A stretch of DNA of 41,390 nt from Eubacterium sp. An11 (GTDB lineage: Bacteria; Bacillota; Clostridia; Lachnospirales; Lachnospiraceae). Of this stretch, positions 24,658 through 31,575 are shown one piece after another. Positions within the stretch are counted from its first letter, which is position 1; the number at the start of each line of letters is the position of its first letter. The notes beneath the pieces were generated by a model, which worked only from the letters and a program-made list of their open reading frames with translations, did not search any database and was not told the origin of the DNA. The stretch spans positions 1 through 41,390 of the forward strand of contig NZ_NFLV01000028.1 of NCBI RefSeq assembly GCF_002161065.1, in the 5' to 3' direction. The position numbers and the translations under genes are program-made.

Positions 24658-25371
24658 ATGGATGGAGTTATAGACGAAAGTTTAATTAAAATCAGAGATC
24701 TAACAGCAACGGTAAAATTGAATAATGGCGAGATTTTAACCACTGTGAGTAATGCACATTTGGAATTAAAAAGAGGTCACAGCTATGCGATTGTTGGAAA
24801 ATCCGGTTCGGGGAAAACAAGTTTAATATCCATTATAGGATTGCTAAATCGCTGCTACCAAGGTGAATATATTTATAACGGCACCCCTGTTTCTACTTTG
24901 TCAGACCGAAAACTATCCATGTTGCGGGCAAACAATATTGGCTTTGTTTTTCAGAATTATTCTCTTATAAAGCATTTAAGGGTTTGGGAAAATATTGAAC
25001 TGCCACTGCTATATGCAAAAAAGTCATTAAGTAAAAGGCAGCGACAAGAACACATTCATAATCTCCTACAAAGTGTAGGGTTGGCTGGAAAAGCAAATGA
25101 TTATCCATCTAATCTGTCCGGTGGTGAACAACAGCGAGTAGCGATTGCACGTGCGCTGGCAGTATCACCGGAAGCCATTTTATGTGATGAACCCACAGGA
25201 GCTTTGGATAAAAAAACTGGTCAACAGGTTATGAGTTTGTTGCTCAAGGTTGTAAAAGAAAATAAAATTATGCTTTTATTAGTAACCCATGACCCGGATA
25301 TTGCGAATACCTGTGACACGATTTTTAGAATGGACGAAGGGAGGATTTGCTATGTTGAAAATGATTCTTAA
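24658..25371 (+). CDS. ABC transporter ATP-binding protein (cassette 2)
   Basis: This 237-residue ATPase begins directly after the adaptor stop, with AAGGAG in the adaptor's last codons. Walker A is [10 protein letters not shown]-loop GFVFQNYSL, signature [15 protein letters not shown], Walker [13 protein letters not shown] and switch His in VTHDPD. It belongs to the MacB/LolD branch and powers the permease that overlaps its 3' end by 20 bases. Confidence 0.95.
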   Translation: MDGVIDESLIKIRDLTATVKLNNGEILTTVSNAHLELKRGHSYAIVGKSGSGKTSLISIIGLLNRCYQGEYIYNGTPVSTLSDRKLSMLRANNIGFVFQNYSLIKHLRVWENIELPLLYAKKSLSKRQRQEHIHNLLQSVGLAGKANDYPSNLSGGEQQRVAIARALAVSPEAILCDEPTGALDKKTGQQVMSLLLKVVKENKIMLLLVTHDPDIANTCDTIFRMDEGRICYVENDS

Positions 25372-26548
25372 AGACCTGCGAATTTCCCCTCTCCGAAGTG
25401 TCTTGACAAGTATATCCATGTTGGTTGGGATCATAGCAATGATCGCCTCCTTTTTAGTTGGTACACTCGGCAGCGGATATTTAGTTGCTGTTAATGCACA
25501 GATATATGGATGGGCTCCGACCTACTCCTTTTCTGTTGCGGGCTCATGTTTTGAGGATTCCAGCAAACTTGAAGATTTATTTTTATCTCTTGAAAGAGTT
25601 GAAGATCATACGGCTATTACATTTTCTATGCGGGAGGATGTGAGGTTTGCACCGGTTACGTCTATTTCTTCCCTACAAAATTTGGATATGGCCGTATATA
25701 AAGAACTTTTCCCCGTAGATGTTGTTTTTACGACCTCTCCTTACAACCAGATATATAATCTTCCAATGTCCTCTGGTGAATGGTTAAACGGCTCTGGTTC
25801 AAATTACTCTCTTGAAATTGTCATAAACAAGGCGGCCAAAAGCTATTTTAATGCTCCTTATGCGGTTGGAAATGTAGGAAGCAGCCTTGCTTTGACACCA
25901 TTCCATATTATTGGCATTGTCAATGATGGACGAGATGTGGCGACGGTTTATATAGACGCTTATTCGGTAGCACAATACGTTCCTACTATGTGGCAAGTCC
26001 AAAATGCAACTATTTATTGGAACTCAACGCATGGGCTAACAACAGAGCAGATTTATTCTGCTTTAAGTGATTGTATAGCAGATACAGTAGGTGGAGAACT
26101 GGAATATTCAGGAAGAAGTGATGTGGGAAATACGTATGACTCTGTTTTATCCATGCTTCAAATAGGGCTTCTCGTGACATCATTTTTATTGCTATTTGTT
26201 TCAATATTAGGGCAGATCAATATTGGTTTATCCTCTTTGGAACAGCGGACGCATGAACTTCTTATTCGTCGGGCAATCGGAGCTTCCCGTTCCAACATTG
26301 TTCTTTTAGTTTTAGGTTCGCAACTGATCCTTTCAGCCTTTGTATGTGTGGCGTCCATTTTGATTTCTATTCTTCTGGTTCAGGGTATAGGCATGTATCT
26401 TCCGGCTGACTCCCCTGTACCTTCACCTGATTATCCAATCCTTGTAGCCATAATTTCGGTTGTTGCTTCTGTGGCAACAGCACTACTCGGCGGATTATTA
26501 CCAGCTTTGAAAGCTGCTAAATTAGAGCCAGCATTAGCACTTCGATGA
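25352..26548 (+). CDS. ABC transporter permease, MacB type (cassette 2)
   Basis: This 398-residue permease starts at ATG 25352 behind GGGAGG. It has one N-terminal helix (SVLTSISMLVGIIAMIASFLVG), an extracytoplasmic domain of about 220 residues, and three C-terminal helices with the FtsX coupling motif RTHELLIRRAIGASRSNI. This is the four-helix MacB layout, unlike the long permeases of cassettes 1 and 3. With the adaptor it forms a MacAB-like exporter, probably moving a peptide or lipid-linked compound. Confidence 0.92.
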   Translation: MLKMILKDLRISPLRSVLTSISMLVGIIAMIASFLVGTLGSGYLVAVNAQIYGWAPTYSFSVAGSCFEDSSKLEDLFLSLERVEDHTAITFSMREDVRFAPVTSISSLQNLDMAVYKELFPVDVVFTTSPYNQIYNLPMSSGEWLNGSGSNYSLEIVINKAAKSYFNAPYAVGNVGSSLALTPFHIIGIVNDGRDVATVYIDAYSVAQYVPTMWQVQNATIYWNSTHGLTTEQIYSALSDCIADTVGGELEYSGRSDVGNTYDSVLSMLQIGLLVTSFLLLFVSILGQINIGLSSLEQRTHELLIRRAIGASRSNIVLLVLGSQLILSAFVCVASILISILLVQGIGMYLPADSPVPSPDYPILVAIISVVASVATALLGGLLPALKAAKLEPALALR

Positions 26549-26572
26549 GAAAATATTAGGAGGATGATAAAT

Positions 26573-27049
26573 ATGAAAAAAATAATTACAAAATGTATTC
26601 CCATGTGTGTCGCTCTGCTTCTTTGCGTGTTGATAGCAGGTTGTTCCAATTCTGACTCAGCAGATCGAGGTTTTACAGACTTTGAACACATTGAAGATGA
26701 ATATTTGGAAACTATCTCCAACTTAGATTGGCCGGAAGGAGTGACCCTTCCTGAAAGTTTGGAAGGTGAAGATACTGGTGGATCGTTTCAAATTGGCTAT
26801 GGAGATACAAGAGCTTCCAATCTGTGGGAATATTGCTGGATGAAAGAGTGGTTGGACAGCTATAATATCGATCCAGAACGTGCCCAAAAAGCGTTGGAAG
26901 AATTGGAAACCGCTTTTGATATGCCATATATGGGAGAAGATCGCTGCGATGATGCGACCCGCAATTATCTCCGTGAGAATATCGACAAAGCGAAGCTGGG
27001 CGATCCCTCTGGATTTATGGAGTGTATAGAAGTCAACTATGCTAATTAA
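26573..27049 (+). CDS. putative lipoprotein (cassette 2)
   Basis: This 158-residue protein starts at ATG 26573, nine bases after AGGAGG; an ATG nearer to that site (26564) is too close. The signal peptide ends in lipobox LIAGC (Cys24). The mature part is acidic with several Trp (EYLETISNLDWPEGV, LWEYCWMKEWLDSY). I do not recognise the fold. It lies between exporter and carboxypeptidase genes and may bind the drug or sense cell-wall damage. Confidence 0.75.
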   Translation: MKKIITKCIPMCVALLLCVLIAGCSNSDSADRGFTDFEHIEDEYLETISNLDWPEGVTLPESLEGEDTGGSFQIGYGDTRASNLWEYCWMKEWLDSYNIDPERAQKALEELETAFDMPYMGEDRCDDATRNYLRENIDKAKLGDPSGFMECIEVNYAN

Positions 27050-27093
27050 ATACAAATTTTATTCTGATTAGCGTATTGCCGGAGGTGTAATTT

Positions 27094-28053
27094 ATGTCAA
27101 GAAGATACAAGAAAAGGAGGTTTCATTTCGGAGTATTTTTGTTTTTCCTAACTGTTGTAGTAATTGCAGGCGTATTTTTTATTCCATGGGTAATGAAACC
27201 TGAAAACTTTAGAAGTGAAAAAAATGCAATCTATTCGTTTTTATATGGGGAGTTTCAACCAGATTCATACAATGCAAAATCGTTGATTTTAGTAGACCGT
27301 TCAAACAATGATTTTTTCATTTCAAAAAAAGAAAATGAGCAACAACTTCCTGCCAGTTTAGCAAAACTGTTCGTTATTGAATATGCTGCAACAATCGCAG
27401 ATTTAGATAGCATTGTTCCAGCCAGCTATGAAGCTATTTCACTGACAAAGCCCGGTTCATCTGTTGCAGGCATAGAAGCAAAAGATCATTTCCTGCATAA
27501 CTTATTTGCTGCAATGTTAGTCCCTTCAGGAAATGATGCAGCCTATGTGGTTGCTGATTATTGCGGTGGTATTCTTTCTCCGCAAACCGCAACTGTTCAA
27601 GATCGTATCAATATTTTTATGGACAGTTTGAACGTCCATTTACAAGAGAAAGGATATACAAATACTGTTTTGTATGACCCCAGTGGCTATGATATGGATG
27701 CGCTCACCACGGTTTTAGACCTTAATTCAGTTGTTAATCAGCTTTTAGAATTTCAATGGTTTCGAGATATTATATCTCAAAGCTCTTATACGGCCACTTT
27801 ACCAGATGGCAGCACACAATCGTGGAAAAACACAAATATCTTTCTTGACCCAACATCCGATTATTACAATGAGAATGTGATTGGCGTTAAGACTGGTTCG
27901 TTGTCTGATGATTACAATTTAGTTGTTCTTTACCGAAAATATGGGAAAGAGTTTCTGATATGTAGTTTGGGTTCACAATCTGACTCATCCAGATATGATG
28001 ATGTAAACAATATCCTTAAAACGATAGATGAATCGGATTATTTAAAAAAGTAA
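27094..28053 (+). CDS. D-alanyl-D-alanine carboxypeptidase, S11 family
   Basis: This is a 319-residue penicillin-binding-type carboxypeptidase. It has an N-terminal membrane anchor (about 11-32), then the three active-site motifs: Ser88-x-x-Lys91 (SLAK), Ser145-Gly-Asn147 (SGN) and Lys266-Thr-Gly268 (KTG). It removes the last D-Ala from peptidoglycan pentapeptides. Together with a VanRS-like system this could lower the amount of D-Ala-D-Ala target, in parallel to the role of VanY or VanX/Y, which are unrelated zinc enzymes. There is no vancomycin-type ligase nearby. GGAGGTG precedes the ATG. Confidence 0.9.
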   Translation: MSRRYKKRRFHFGVFLFFLTVVVIAGVFFIPWVMKPENFRSEKNAIYSFLYGEFQPDSYNAKSLILVDRSNNDFFISKKENEQQLPASLAKLFVIEYAATIADLDSIVPASYEAISLTKPGSSVAGIEAKDHFLHNLFAAMLVPSGNDAAYVVADYCGGILSPQTATVQDRINIFMDSLNVHLQEKGYTNTVLYDPSGYDMDALTTVLDLNSVVNQLLEFQWFRDIISQSSYTATLPDGSTQSWKNTNIFLDPTSDYYNENVIGVKTGSLSDDYNLVVLYRKYGKEFLICSLGSQSDSSRYDDVNNILKTIDESDYLKK

Positions 28054-28073
28054 CGAACAAAATATACTTTTTA

Positions 28074-28339
28074 CTGCCGGACGACGGCAAAAGAAAAAAA
28101 GCCGTCGTTCAGCAGCCTTTTTCCCATGCCTGATTACATTACGGCGGCTTTGAACAAATCAAGGCCGCCGTTCTCTATGCCCTCATACGGAATGACGCCC
28201 TGACGCTGGCGGGATCGGCGGCCCACGGAGGGAGCCGCCATGAAGCAAAGAGCGTTTCGACAAATTCCGACGGGGTATAAACCGTCAAAAAAAGCCTGTC
28301 CCCGGCTATGGGGACAAGCGGCCATGAGTATGTACTATA
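28074..28339 (+). repeat. 266-bp cassette-border repeat, copy B
   Basis: This is the second direct copy, about 94% identical to 20284-20549, beginning 20 bases after the carboxypeptidase stop. Most differences cluster in the mini-ORF codons and the GTCCCC hairpin. Confidence 0.85.
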
Positions 28340-28377
28340 TTATGTCGTACGATTTTTGTTGCATAAAAGCAGTATGA
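28240..28377 (+). CDS. mini-ORF family, copy B (45 aa)
   Basis: It has the same GGAGGG-ATG as copy A and begins MKQRAFRQIPTGYKPSKK. Because the stop of copy A is lost where the repeat ends, the frame runs ten codons further into unique sequence (IMSYDFCCIKAV). It is therefore probably a truncated or read-through form. Confidence 0.35.
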   Translation: MKQRAFRQIPTGYKPSKKACPRLWGQAAMSMYYIMSYDFCCIKAV

Positions 28378-28471
28378 GGAAGTCCCAGCAGAATAAGAAA
28401 TCTGCTGGATAAAAATGATGTCAGTGAGCAGAGCTTCCCCAAAATAAGGAGATGGAAGGAGCGAGAACACT

Positions 28472-28888
28472 TTGAAAAAGCAAATGGTGATTGAATTTCC
28501 AGAGGAGCGGATGCCGGAGATCTGCAGCATCAAAAGAAAGCTCCAGGCTCTGGAGGGGGTAAAAATCTTCATGGAGCCGCAACAGATCCTATATCCGGGA
28601 TTTTTCCTGGATATGCTCCAGCGTAAGGTTATGGTGGAGGAAAAAGAAGTGCTGTTGACTGCCAGGGAATTTGATGTCCTCGCAGTCATGGCCCGGCATC
28701 CGGGACGTGTGTATACCTATGCGCAGATCGGTCGCATGATCTATGGAGAAACGGATATAGGGGAAGAAATGTACAGCAGTGCTTACTGTCTGATCGGCAG
28801 CCTGCGGAAGAAGCTGGAGAAAGATCCACGGCACCCTCGGTATCTTCATACCGTATATGGTGTCGGGTATCGGTTTGAGATTGCATAA
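28472..28888 (+). CDS. stand-alone winged-helix DNA-binding protein, copy 2
   Basis: This 138-residue protein starts at TTG 28472 behind GGAAGGAGC and is nearly the same as 19616-20029. The OmpR-type winged helix lies at about residues 57-136 (LLTAREFDVLAVMARHPGRVYTYAQIGRMIYGE ... YLHTVYGVGYRF). No receiver domain is present. Upstream sequence shared with copy 1 (ATGTCAGTGAGCAGAGCTTCC) shows the gene was duplicated together with its leader. Confidence 0.87.
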   Translation: MKKQMVIEFPEERMPEICSIKRKLQALEGVKIFMEPQQILYPGFFLDMLQRKVMVEEKEVLLTAREFDVLAVMARHPGRVYTYAQIGRMIYGETDIGEEMYSSAYCLIGSLRKKLEKDPRHPRYLHTVYGVGYRFEIA

Positions 28889-28908
28889 AATAATAATCGT
28901 TAAAACCA

Positions 28909-28944
28909 TCAAGGGGGCGCTGCTTTTTACACAGCGTCCCTTGA
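28909..28944. terminator. bidirectional terminator-like hairpin
   Basis: TCAAGGG and CGCTG pair with CAGCG and CCCTTGA. It lies between winged-helix copy 2 and the convergent repeat-protein gene. Confidence 0.6.
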
Positions 28945-28976
28945 GTTCTTTCATAAGATATTTACTACAGTTTCTA

Positions 28977-29816
28977 TTATGAGAACGGCATGGTCGAGCC
29001 ATGGTAACCATCCACATGAAGCGGGAGGACTGTAGCTCCGGATTCTACTTTTTTGATCTGCGCGTCATGAGATAATCCCAGGACAGCGCAGCCACACGAA
29101 ACCTTTTCAATGACCGACTGGCCCGATGCCAGGTCAACGATTGTATGCCCGTTCATTGTCCCAAGCCGTGCATTTCCATTCAAGCTCAGAATACGGGAGT
29201 TGTCCTGCATGGTATGGATCTGGCTATCCTTATATGCATGATGAATAAGTGAAATATCTTTCATATTATGGACAACTGCATTTTCGCACAAATTAGTGAT
29301 CATAGCATGGTCATCCAGGCATTGGATCTGGGCGTTTCCCTGAACATTCTTAATGAAAGAGTTCCCTGTGATGATCTCTGTCTGAGCATGATCCTCCATA
29401 GTATCGATGACAGAATCAAAACAGTAGATTTCTGCATCTCCGCATACGGTTTCCACGTCACAGTGATACAGGATATGCTTACCACTGCTGATCAACTTAA
29501 TCGTCTCATTTGCCCGTAAGTATTTCTTCTGCCAATCTTCCAGCGCTTTTATGATTCTTTCCTGTATAGCTGGATTGTCGCAATCAGATTCAGTAGAAGA
29601 ACTGTAACAAGAGCAAAAATCTGGACGATGTAATCTGGGATTAAGCCACCATTTCCAGGCGTATGGATCCAGCGTAAATATGCGATAGCTGTCATCATCC
29701 ATTACATAACCAGTATCTCCTGCTTTAGAGGCAAGTATTTCATTGATACCCGTATTCCTCCTTGCTGTTGCGTAACCTTCATTTTCAAATAATACAATAC
29801 TAAATTCTAATCTCAT
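28977..29816 (-). CDS. nine-residue-repeat (beta-solenoid-like) protein
   Basis: This 279-residue protein starts at ATG 29816 behind AAGGAGAAAAG. Residues 1 to about 120 form a unique N-terminal region (MRLEFSIVLFENEGYATARRN ... WKWWLNPRLHRPDFCSCYSSS). From about 130 to 270 the sequence falls into some 14-16 tandem units of nine residues, of the type x-D/G-N/H-A/S-x-I/V-x-x-L/M: for example QGNAQIQCL, DDHAMITNL, CENAVVHNM, YKDSQIHTM, QDNSRILSL, NGNARLGTM, SHDAQIKKV. Such spacing suggests a beta-helix with two units per turn. No signal peptide or membrane helix is seen. I do not know a named family. Its promoter and long leader suggest tight control. Confidence 0.75.
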   Translation of the reverse strand: MRLEFSIVLFENEGYATARRNTGINEILASKAGDTGYVMDDDSYRIFTLDPYAWKWWLNPRLHRPDFCSCYSSSTESDCDNPAIQERIIKALEDWQKKYLRANETIKLISSGKHILYHCDVETVCGDAEIYCFDSVIDTMEDHAQTEIITGNSFIKNVQGNAQIQCLDDHAMITNLCENAVVHNMKDISLIHHAYKDSQIHTMQDNSRILSLNGNARLGTMNGHTIVDLASGQSVIEKVSCGCAVLGLSHDAQIKKVESGATVLPLHVDGYHGSTMPFS

Positions 29817-29885
29817 TCTTTTCTCCTTTCTTGTGGCGTGTTCCTCCGGAATATTCCTGCAATCCTCCTTTCCTGCTTTTAGGCA

Positions 29886-29919
29886 TAAAAAAAGAGAATG
29901 AAGCCGGGTGCTCATTCTC
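29886..29919 (-). terminator. second terminator in the repeat-protein leader
   Basis: On the minus strand GAGAATGA pairs with TCATTCTC around a ten-base loop and is followed by TTTTTTTATG. It lies 70 bases before the repeat-protein start, inside its leader. Confidence 0.7.
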
Positions 29920-29942
29920 AAACTTCGTACAGAAATCTCTGC

Positions 29943-29996
29943 AAAATAAAAAAAGCCAGAAGGTACTGCTCTGTTGGCAGAATATCCCTCTGACTG
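29943..29996 (-). terminator. first terminator in the repeat-protein leader
   Basis: On the minus strand GTCAGAGGG pairs with CCTTCTGGC (two wobbles) and is followed by TTTTTTTATTTT. A transcript from the promoter at 30056-30084 would be about 100 nt long if it ended here. Confidence 0.55.
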
Positions 29997-30055
29997 ATTA
30001 CAAACCTAAACAGCATATCCTTTTCCAGATAAACACAAATAATGATTACAAAATA

Positions 30056-30084
30056 AGTATATTACCATATATGGTATGTGTCAA
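30056..30084 (-). promoter_or_regulatory. strong promoter with palindromic operator for the repeat-protein gene
   Basis: On the minus strand TTGACA and TATACT are separated by exactly 17 bases. The spacer holds the perfect 14-bp palindrome TACCATATATGGTA (30063-30076). This is a textbook repressible vegetative promoter. Its leader to the ATG at 29816 is about 230 bases long and carries two terminators. Confidence 0.7.
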
Positions 30085-30132
30085 ACAAAAATACAACAAA
30101 ATATAGTTTGGTTCGGATTTTTTCAATAAAAG

Positions 30133-30161
30133 TTGCTATTTACGCATCCCATACGTATGAA
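30133..30161 (+). promoter_or_regulatory. promoter with CATACGTATG palindrome, upstream of DUF5348 operon
   Basis: TTGCTA and TATGAA are spaced by 17 bases, with the palindrome at 30150-30159. About 30 of 38 bases match the parM promoter region at 11279-11316. Between here and the DUF5348 gene a start-less frame (30173-30258) looks like a gene remnant. Confidence 0.5.
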
Positions 30162-30285
30162 ATAAGTAACAGAGCCATATGAAGCGTTAAGGGAAGTTTT
30201 AGTAGAACAAACAGAAAATCATCCACTCTGCGAAAATGCAGCCCTATTATTCTTATGAAAAGTAAAAATACAGGAGGAAATTACT

Positions 30286-30516
30286 ATGGTAAAGAAAAAA
30301 GGCGTTTTATGCTATGACCGGGAATCTGGGAGGTATGACATCTACTTTGGAAACGGAAGCTATTACGGCGGTCTGCATTGTGGGGACTGCTTTGATGTGG
30401 AGATGGATGGAGACTGGGTGCCGGTTCGGATTGAAATGGATGATGACTGGTATCTTGTGGGAGTTCCGAAGATCCGGCTGGACGGCCTGACAGTCCGGGC
30501 GGATTGGTACGAATAA
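30286..30516 (+). CDS. DUF5348 family protein
   Basis: This 76-residue protein (LCYDRESGRYDIYFGNGSYYGGLHCGDCFDV...) fits the DUF5348 pattern: a small beta-rich protein common in Firmicute ICEs, of unknown role. AGGAGGAAATTACT precedes the ATG. It is the first gene of a three-gene operon with 30536 and 30838. Confidence 0.75.
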   Translation: MVKKKGVLCYDRESGRYDIYFGNGSYYGGLHCGDCFDVEMDGDWVPVRIEMDDDWYLVGVPKIRLDGLTVRADWYE

Positions 30517-30535
30517 TCTTGTCAGGAGGGCGAAC

Positions 30536-30841
30536 ATGAAAAAGGAATGGGTGAAACCTGAGATCAAGTTTATCACGGATCCGGATATTATCCTGGGATG
30601 CCTCTATGAAGTGTATGGACAGGAACAGAAGTCTGTATTGGCTGGGAAGAATATCCGGCATACGATGATCTTCCCTTTTCTCCGGATGCTGGCAAATAAC
30701 ACACAGGGAGATGTCAGGAATCTGGAAGCTCTGCATCAGCGGCTCTGGAAGATATATGAAAAAGAACCGGAAAAGCAGGTGTTTGTACAGCAGGGAGAGA
30801 AAATCCTGGAAGCTGTCAGGAAAGGAGAAGATGGTGGATGA
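30536..30841 (+). CDS. hypothetical protein
   Basis: This 101-residue, mostly helical, basic protein (MKKEWVKPEIKFITDPDIILGCLYEVYGQEQ...) has CAGGAGGGCGAAC before the ATG. I do not recognise the family. It overlaps the next gene by four bases (ATGA), so the two are probably made together. Confidence 0.65.
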   Translation: MKKEWVKPEIKFITDPDIILGCLYEVYGQEQKSVLAGKNIRHTMIFPFLRMLANNTQGDVRNLEALHQRLWKIYEKEPEKQVFVQQGEKILEAVRKGEDGG

Positions 30842-31323
30842 TTTCCTATGAAAAAGCAAAAATGGGGAAGCAGCTGATGAAACAATTCATTGCGGAAGGG
30901 GAACTGGAAAAAGCAGCGTTAATCGGGTTGATGTACCAGATGCCGATTCGGATAGGGGATGCGATAAAGCTGCGGAAAAGTGACCTTTCCGGGAGGAATG
31001 TTTTAAAGATCTCTGCCAAATATGGAAAACCTTATACGAACCGGCATGGCAATCCTTATCGGATCACCAGACAGCTGAGGAGTCTTCTAAATTCTATCAA
31101 CAGGGACTCTGATTTCATCTTCACACGGAAGAAGGAGTATTATATACATTTATTCCACATATATTGGGGGTATTATCATCTAAATGACTTCCGGTGTGAA
31201 TATTTGAGGAACGAAGAACTGCTTGAATGTCAGAGACGGAAGAAACAGTCCAAACCAGCCCAGCGCTTCACCGTTGAGGTAAAGGACGGGAAGCTGATTT
31301 TCAAAAGGGTGAGCGGCACCTAA
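30838..31323 (+). CDS. integrase-fold-like protein without a complete active site
   Basis: In this 161-residue protein, residues 25-90 (EKAALIGLMYQMPIRIGDAIKLRKSDL ... LKISAKYGKPYTNRHG ... LRSLLNSI ... DFIFTRKKE) resemble the first half of a tyrosine-recombinase catalytic domain. That half includes the R-x-G-D-A arginine region and the beta-hairpin lysine region. The later HxxR, second His and Tyr motifs are not seen. It may be a catalytically dead accessory protein or a DNA-binding relative. It sits just before a complete XerD-like recombinase. The assignment is tentative. Confidence 0.5.
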   Translation: MISYEKAKMGKQLMKQFIAEGELEKAALIGLMYQMPIRIGDAIKLRKSDLSGRNVLKISAKYGKPYTNRHGNPYRITRQLRSLLNSINRDSDFIFTRKKEYYIHLFHIYWGYYHLNDFRCEYLRNEELLECQRRKKQSKPAQRFTVEVKDGKLIFKRVSGT

Positions 31324-31348
31324 GCTGCCCCCTGAAATCATCCAGATC

Positions 31349-31378
31349 GGACAGCGGAAAAAATCTGCTGTCCTTTTT
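31349..31378 (+). terminator. terminator of the DUF5348 operon
   Basis: GGACAGC pairs perfectly with GCTGTCC around an 11-base loop and is followed by TTTTT. Confidence 0.85.
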
Positions 31379-31444
31379 GCGTTTTTATGCTGTGAAACGT
31401 ATGGAATATATATAGGAAGCGTGTCAGAACCGTGCCATTTTCTG

Positions 31445-31555
31445 AACACAACATAATAGCAATTATGTTGTGTTGGAGGCATGAAAGACAGAAGAAATCC
31501 TATCTGGACGCAACATAATTACGCAACTCTCACGGAGAAGTGAGCGCAACATAAT
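31445..31555. repeat. CAACATAAT repeats upstream of the recombinase gene
   Basis: CAACATAAT occurs at 31449-31457, 31511-31519 and 31547-31555, and inverted at 31462-31470. The first pair forms a perfect 13-bp inverted repeat (AACACAACATAAT, loop of four bases, 31445-31474). A 20-codon frame starts at 31481 right behind GGAGG. The sites are candidates for binding or exchange sites of the recombinase encoded just downstream, or its operator. Confidence 0.6.
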
Positions 31556-31575
31556 CGCAGAGAGGAAGAAGTACC

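Noticed and set aside
27094-28053. VanY assignment for the carboxypeptidase
   Set aside because: SxxK, SxN and KTG motifs show a serine (S11) enzyme, while VanY is a zinc-dependent M15 peptidase.
30173-30258. Frame reading YEALREVLVEQTENHPLC...
   Set aside because: It has a protein-like composition but no start codon and a stop just upstream; at most a remnant, so not listed as a gene.
31389-31410. Third copy of the CATACGTATG promoter block
   Set aside because: Only ACGTATGGAATA matches; the palindrome and -35 element are missing.
29894-31560. CRISPR-like arrays
   Set aside because: Short repeats near 29950 and 31450-31555 have irregular spacing and no spacer structure, and no cas genes are present.
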